Below, piece by piece: positions 59,457 through 64,000 of a stretch of 64,000 nt of DNA; position 1 is the first letter of the stretch; every line of letters begins with the position of its first letter. The notes beneath the pieces were generated by a model. It did not search any database. It was not told the origin of the DNA and saw only the letters and a program-made list of their open reading frames with translations. Both the position numbers and the translations under genes were made by a program. The stretch is taken from NCBI RefSeq assembly GCF_902497555.1, contig NZ_CABVGP010000002.1, forward strand, positions 3,298,501 through 3,362,500. The letters are read 5' to 3'. Origin of the DNA: Amycolatopsis camponoti. Its GTDB lineage: Bacteria > Actinomycetota > Actinomycetes > Mycobacteriales > Pseudonocardiaceae.

Positions 59457-60905
59457 TCAGCCGTCGACCAGGAGTCCACGCAGTGGTCCCTGCAGCCGGC
59501 CCGATCGCCGGGAGACGCCGGGGAGCAGCACGAGCCGGTGGGTGCGGGGTTCGCCCCGGTTCTCCCGCTCCAACTGCTCCTCGGCCAGGGGCCGCCAGAG
59601 CCGGTCGACGACGTCGGCCGGGTCGCCGTCCACCTCGGTCACGTCCCGGCCGAGGTGCTCGGCCCACAGGCGCAGCCGCGTCGTGCGGGCCAGCTGGGCG
59701 TCGTCGGTCGCGATGTTGACCTCGGTGTCGTTGAACAGCGAGTGCTCGTTGAGGTTCGCCGACCCGACGGTCAGCCACTCGTCGTCGACGATGCCGAGCT
59801 TCGCGTGGACGTAGACGGGGGAGGAGGCGTCCCCGTCGTGCGCGCTGATCGTCGTCGCGAGCAGCCGGCCGTGACCGCCGTCGGCGTCGAGGAGGCGGCC
59901 CAGCTGGCCGCGGGTGGTGTCGGCGCCGTTGCTCGGCTTGCGCGGCAGCAGCAGGACCATGCGGAAGCGGTCGTCCGGGGGATTGCTCAGCTTGTCGAGG
60001 AGCACCTCGGCGATCTCGGGCGACCAGAGGAACTGGTTCTCCAGGTAGACGAGCCGGCGAGCCGAGCGCAGGGCCCGCAGGTAGCCGTCGAGGATCGTGA
60101 ACTCGCCCTTCGGCGCGAAGTCGTACGTCGAGTTCGGCACCGTGCGCAGCAGCTGAACGCGGGTGCCGCCGGCCGGCCCCGGCACCTTCGGCGCCGGCAG
60201 GTCCTCGTCCGCGACCTCCGTCCAGCGCCGCCGGAAGTGGTCCGCGACGTCGGCGACGACCGGCCCTTCGAGCCGGGACGCCAGGTCGTGCCAGCCGATG
60301 GGCCGCGGCGGGTGGTCCGGGCTGTCGTGGCGGTCGCCCTCCAGCGCGGTGAAGTCGACGCCGCCGACGAACGCGACCGCGTCGTCGACGATCACGAGCT
60401 TCTCGTGGTGGCAGTGCATGGTCCGCTCGCGGGAGTCAAGCACACAGCGCACGGCCGAGCCGTCGGTGAACTTCAGCTGCTCGCGCTGGGCGAGGCCGCG
60501 CGTCGGCTGGAACGCAGGCACCGGCGGCCCGGCCCACATCAGCACCCGGACCTCGACGCCGCGCTCGGCGGTCTCGGCCAGCAGCTCCCGCAGGGTGAGG
60601 GCGCCGGGCTCGCGCGTCAGCCGGAAGTCGGCGCTCGCGTGCCAGTTGGCGATGTGCACATGGGACTTGGCGTTCCGGATGGCGTCTTCGATCGCCGGCA
60701 GCGTCTCCTCGCCGTCGATCAGCACCTCGACGCGGTTGCCGTCGCGGACGGGCGCCCGGCCGCCGAAGCGGTCACCACCCGGCTCGAGCACGTCGCCCCA
60801 GCCCAGCGACCGGAGTCTTCGCTGGTGGTGAGCGCACAGGACGTGCTCGAGCCCGTCACCGAGCCGTTCGTCCACCTTGTCCAGGAAAGCGTGGAAAGAC
60901 TTCAC
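59457..60905 (-). CDS. Phospholipase D-like protein
   Basis: A 482-aa protein with both HKD catalytic motifs: HCHHEKLVIVDD in the first half and VHAKLGIVDDEWLTVGSANLNEHS in the second. There is no signal peptide, so it is probably cytoplasmic or membrane-associated. It may hydrolyse or transfer phosphatidyl groups, or belong to the wider PLD family acting on other phosphodiesters. The start is GTG 60905. It follows enolase by 37 bp on the same strand. Confidence 0.92.
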   Translation of the reverse strand: MKSFHAFLDKVDERLGDGLEHVLCAHHQRRLRSLGWGDVLEPGGDRFGGRAPVRDGNRVEVLIDGEETLPAIEDAIRNAKSHVHIANWHASADFRLTREPGALTLRELLAETAERGVEVRVLMWAGPPVPAFQPTRGLAQREQLKFTDGSAVRCVLDSRERTMHCHHEKLVIVDDAVAFVGGVDFTALEGDRHDSPDHPPRPIGWHDLASRLEGPVVADVADHFRRRWTEVADEDLPAPKVPGPAGGTRVQLLRTVPNSTYDFAPKGEFTILDGYLRALRSARRLVYLENQFLWSPEIAEVLLDKLSNPPDDRFRMVLLLPRKPSNGADTTRGQLGRLLDADGGHGRLLATTISAHDGDASSPVYVHAKLGIVDDEWLTVGSANLNEHSLFNDTEVNIATDDAQLARTTRLRLWAEHLGRDVTEVDGDPADVVDRLWRPLAEEQLERENRGEPRTHRLVLLPGVSRRSGRLQGPLRGLLVDG

Positions 60906-60942
60906 GCGTCCTATGGCACTACAGATCGGCCCGGTCCGCCGA

Positions 60943-62328
<1,386 letters not shown>

Positions 62329-62346
62329 TCACGTGCGCGCATCGCG

Positions 62347-62409
62347 TGCTTGGCGGGGCATCACGGGTGACTGGACGGGCATCACGTGTGCTTGGCGGGG
62401 CATCACGCC
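62347..62409. repeat. Tandem 21-bp repeat, three copies
   Basis: Units at 62347-62367, 62368-62388 and 62389-62409 share TGCTTGGCGGGGCATCACG with few changes. The array fills the gap between the marR stop and the enolase promoter region; the rest of 62227-62346 shows a slightly AT-richer stretch near 62300-62330. Confidence 0.8.
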
Positions 62410-62414
62410 GGGAC

Positions 62415-62879
62415 TCAGTCGTCGGCGGTCTGGCTGCGCTGGTGCTCGGTGATGTCGGTCAGCGTGCGCTTGAACCGCTCGTAGGTCTCCTGGCCCAGGC
62501 GGTCCGCGTGGCGGCGCTGGATGGCGGCCATGATCGCGTCCGCCGCGCTCATCTGGGCGAGGCCGCGCGCGGTGGGGCAGATCAGCTTCGCGCGGCGGTC
62601 ACTCGGGTCCGGCCGCCGCTCGACGTAGCCCAGTGCCTCCAGCTCGTCGATCAGCGTCCCGATGATCTGCTTGTACTGCCCCGAAAGCCGGGACAGCTCG
62701 GTCGCCCGGACACCGCCGGGGTCCAGGTAGGCGAGCACGGCGCCGTGCCGGTGCTTCAGGTCGTCGAACCCTTGGGAAGCCAGCGTCGTGAACAGTTCCC
62801 GCTGCACCGCGAACAGGAGGCGTCCCGAAAGGACACCCAGGTCGGGGTCCGTCGCGTTGCGTTCCGCGCGGGTGACCAT
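62415..62879 (-). CDS. MarR-family transcriptional regulator
   Basis: A 154-aa winged-helix regulator: FDDLKHRHGAVLAYLDPGG, recognition part ATELSRLSGQYKQIIGTLIDEL, wing YVERRPDPSDRRAKLICPT. It lies 40 bp after the amidase gene on the same strand, so it may be co-transcribed with and control it. An ACGATCGT palindrome (62913-62920) sits in the gap. Confidence 0.9.
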   Translation of the reverse strand: MVTRAERNATDPDLGVLSGRLLFAVQRELFTTLASQGFDDLKHRHGAVLAYLDPGGVRATELSRLSGQYKQIIGTLIDELEALGYVERRPDPSDRRAKLICPTARGLAQMSAADAIMAAIQRRHADRLGQETYERFKRTLTDITEHQRSQTADD

Positions 62880-62919
62880 CGGCTGTCCTCCTCACCGTCG
62901 GCCCCCACCTTAACGATCG

Positions 62920-64000
62920 TCAGGAGCCGAGCGTGGGAAGGAAGGCCGGGGCCCGGCGCGCCGGGGCGGCCCGCTCGAACGCCGCCGCGAAGGCGAGGAC
63001 CCGGGCGTCGGACCAGCGGCCCGCGAAGAACGACACGCCGATCGGCAGCGGGCCCGCGAACCCGGCCGGGACCGACACGTTCGGGTAGCCCGCGACGGCC
63101 GCCGGCGTCGACGAGCCGAGGACGAACGCGTCGCCCGCGGCGTAGTCCGTCTTCCACGCCGGGCTGTTGGTCGGCGCGACGATCGCGTCCAGGTGCAGGC
63201 GCGCGAGCGTCTCGTCGATCGACCGCTGCGCCAGCGACGTGGCCGTCGCGCGCTGCTGCCGGTACGTCGGGTCGGTCGGGGCCGGCGCGGCCGCCGCCTG
63301 CTCGAACAGCTCCTGGCCGAACTTCGACAGCTCCACCGGGTCGCGCCGGTTGAACGCGATCAGCTCGTCGAGCGTGGCGGGGTGGCCGGGCCGGTGCGTG
63401 AGGTAGGCGTCGAGGTCGCGCTTGAACTCGGTCAGCAGCGCCGGCGTCTCGGCGGCGCCGATCCGGTCCTGGTAAGGCAGGTCGACGTCGACGACCGTGG
63501 CCCCGCGCGCGGTCAGCGTCCGGACGGCGTCCCCGACCACCCGGTCGACGTCGGCGTCCAGGCCGGCCAGCCGCCAGACGCCGATCCGGGCCCCGCGCAG
63601 GGCACCGGGGTTCAGGAGGGCCGCGTAGTCGCGCGGCTGCCCGGCGGGGATCGCCGCCGTCGCGGGGTCGGCCGGGTCGCGGCCCTGCAGCACGGACAGC
63701 GTGACGGCGGCGTCGACGACGTGGCGCGCCATCGGCCCGGCCGTGTCCTGCTCGGCGGAGATCGGCACGACGCCGGTCCGGCTGACCAGCCCGAGCGTCG
63801 GCTTCTCGCCGACGACGTCGTTCGCACCGGCCGGGCAGACGATCGAGCCGTCGGTCTCGGTGCCGATCGCGACCTGGGCGAGCGTGGCCGCGACGGCGGC
63901 GCCGGAGCCCGACGACGAGCCGCACGGGTTGCGGTCGAGCACGTACGGGTTGTTCGTCTGGCCGCCGATCCCGGACCAGCCCGACGTCGAATGCGTCGAC
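62920..64000 (-). CDS. Amidase-signature family protein, 5'-truncated by window edge
   Basis: The C-terminal 360 residues of an amidase-signature enzyme. The Gly/Ser-rich signature is NPCGSSSGSGAAVAATLA with the catalytic cis-Ser and nucleophile Ser in IGTETDGSIVCPAG; the catalytic Lys lies off the window. The end (LPIGVSFFAGRWSDARVLAF) is typical. It hydrolyses an amide of unknown identity. The frame is open through the right edge (GWSGIGGQTNNPYVLDRN). Confidence 0.93.
   Translation of the reverse strand, partial: STHSTSGWSGIGGQTNNPYVLDRNPCGSSSGSGAAVAATLAQVAIGTETDGSIVCPAGANDVVGEKPTLGLVSRTGVVPISAEQDTAGPMARHVVDAAVTLSVLQGRDPADPATAAIPAGQPRDYAALLNPGALRGARIGVWRLAGLDADVDRVVGDAVRTLTARGATVVDVDLPYQDRIGAAETPALLTEFKRDLDAYLTHRPGHPATLDELIAFNRRDPVELSKFGQELFEQAAAAPAPTDPTYRQQRATATSLAQRSIDETLARLHLDAIVAPTNSPAWKTDYAAGDAFVLGSSTPAAVAGYPNVSVPAGFAGPLPIGVSFFAGRWSDARVLAFAAAFERAAPARRAPAFLPTLGS

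Noticed and set aside
62347..62409. Possible CRISPR array
   Set aside because: Units are directly adjacent 21-bp repeats without spacers and there are no cas genes.

Overview
The window is about 72% G+C, with coding sequence dense on both strands and many 4-bp ATGA/GTGA overlaps. Start codons include many GTG and a few TTG, and leaderless promoters are common. It carries a complete mycofactocin locus, a furA-katG pair, type VII (WXG100-like) secretion-target genes and many TetR/MarR regulators paired with a divergent target gene. Together these point to a soil actinomycete of the Pseudonocardiales, most likely Amycolatopsis or a close relative. That placement is inferred from gene content; no database was searched.

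Layout. 0-6.7 kb: the end of an SDR gene, then a phage-like group (contractile-tail sheath-like protein, secreted beta-helix protein, GH25 lysozyme) and a secreted GH5 glycosidase. 6.8-10.2 kb: an osmolyte/choline-type ABC importer whose two permeases and ATPase are fused in one polypeptide, followed by its binding lipoprotein. 10.3-12.9 kb: a four-gene type VII secretion-type cluster (YbaB/EbfC-like, EspC/WXG100-like, a large helical protein, an unknown). 13-14.8 kb: PAP2 phosphatase and YdcF/DUF218 membrane proteins. 14.8-18.8 kb: a FAD monooxygenase with divergent MarR, a stand-alone ATP-synthase c-subunit gene, an HD-domain protein and a quinone-oxidoreductase-like enzyme. 18.8-23.8 kb: a secreted TAP-type peptidase and an ABC-2 exporter facing a DesK/DesR-type two-component pair. 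23.8-27.3 kb: SDR/TetR pair, then a RHH-VOC-MFS operon. 27.3-31.4 kb: beta-carbonic anhydrase, two frameshifted genes, a DinB-like protein, an unrecognised protein and an aldo/keto reductase. 31.4-37.9 kb: TetR, ChrB-like, MFS, katG-furA and an acyl-CoA dehydrogenase.

38-46 kb: a secreted two-gene unit (beta/gamma-crystallin-like plus aerolysin-like candidate), a luciferase-like flavin enzyme split by an in-frame TAG, a PL7 alginate lyase, a second TAP peptidase, a GH3 beta-glucosidase and a methyltransferase/MerR pair. 46.2-52.7 kb: the mycofactocin locus, mftR on the + strand and mftA-mftB-mftC-mftE-SDR-(49-aa ORF)-mftF-mftD on the - strand, almost every junction overlapping. The 49-aa ORF is joined by GTGA overlaps on both sides and is the best candidate here for an undescribed component. 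52.8-64 kb: SRPBCC/TetR pair, membrane and PH-like proteins, a GMC oxidoreductase-aldehyde dehydrogenase operon behind a KstR-like site, an ICL/PEP-mutase-family protein, phospholipase D-like protein, enolase, MarR and a partial amidase.

Across the window, several regulator/target pairs have clear palindromic operators in the shared promoter. Short intergenic repeat arrays with periods near 21-25 bp occur at 46.2, 54.0 and 62.35 kb, and a perfect 20-bp hairpin lies at 33.85 kb. About ten starts show a TANNNT box 6-8 nt before the start codon, which suggests leaderless transcripts and guided several start choices.
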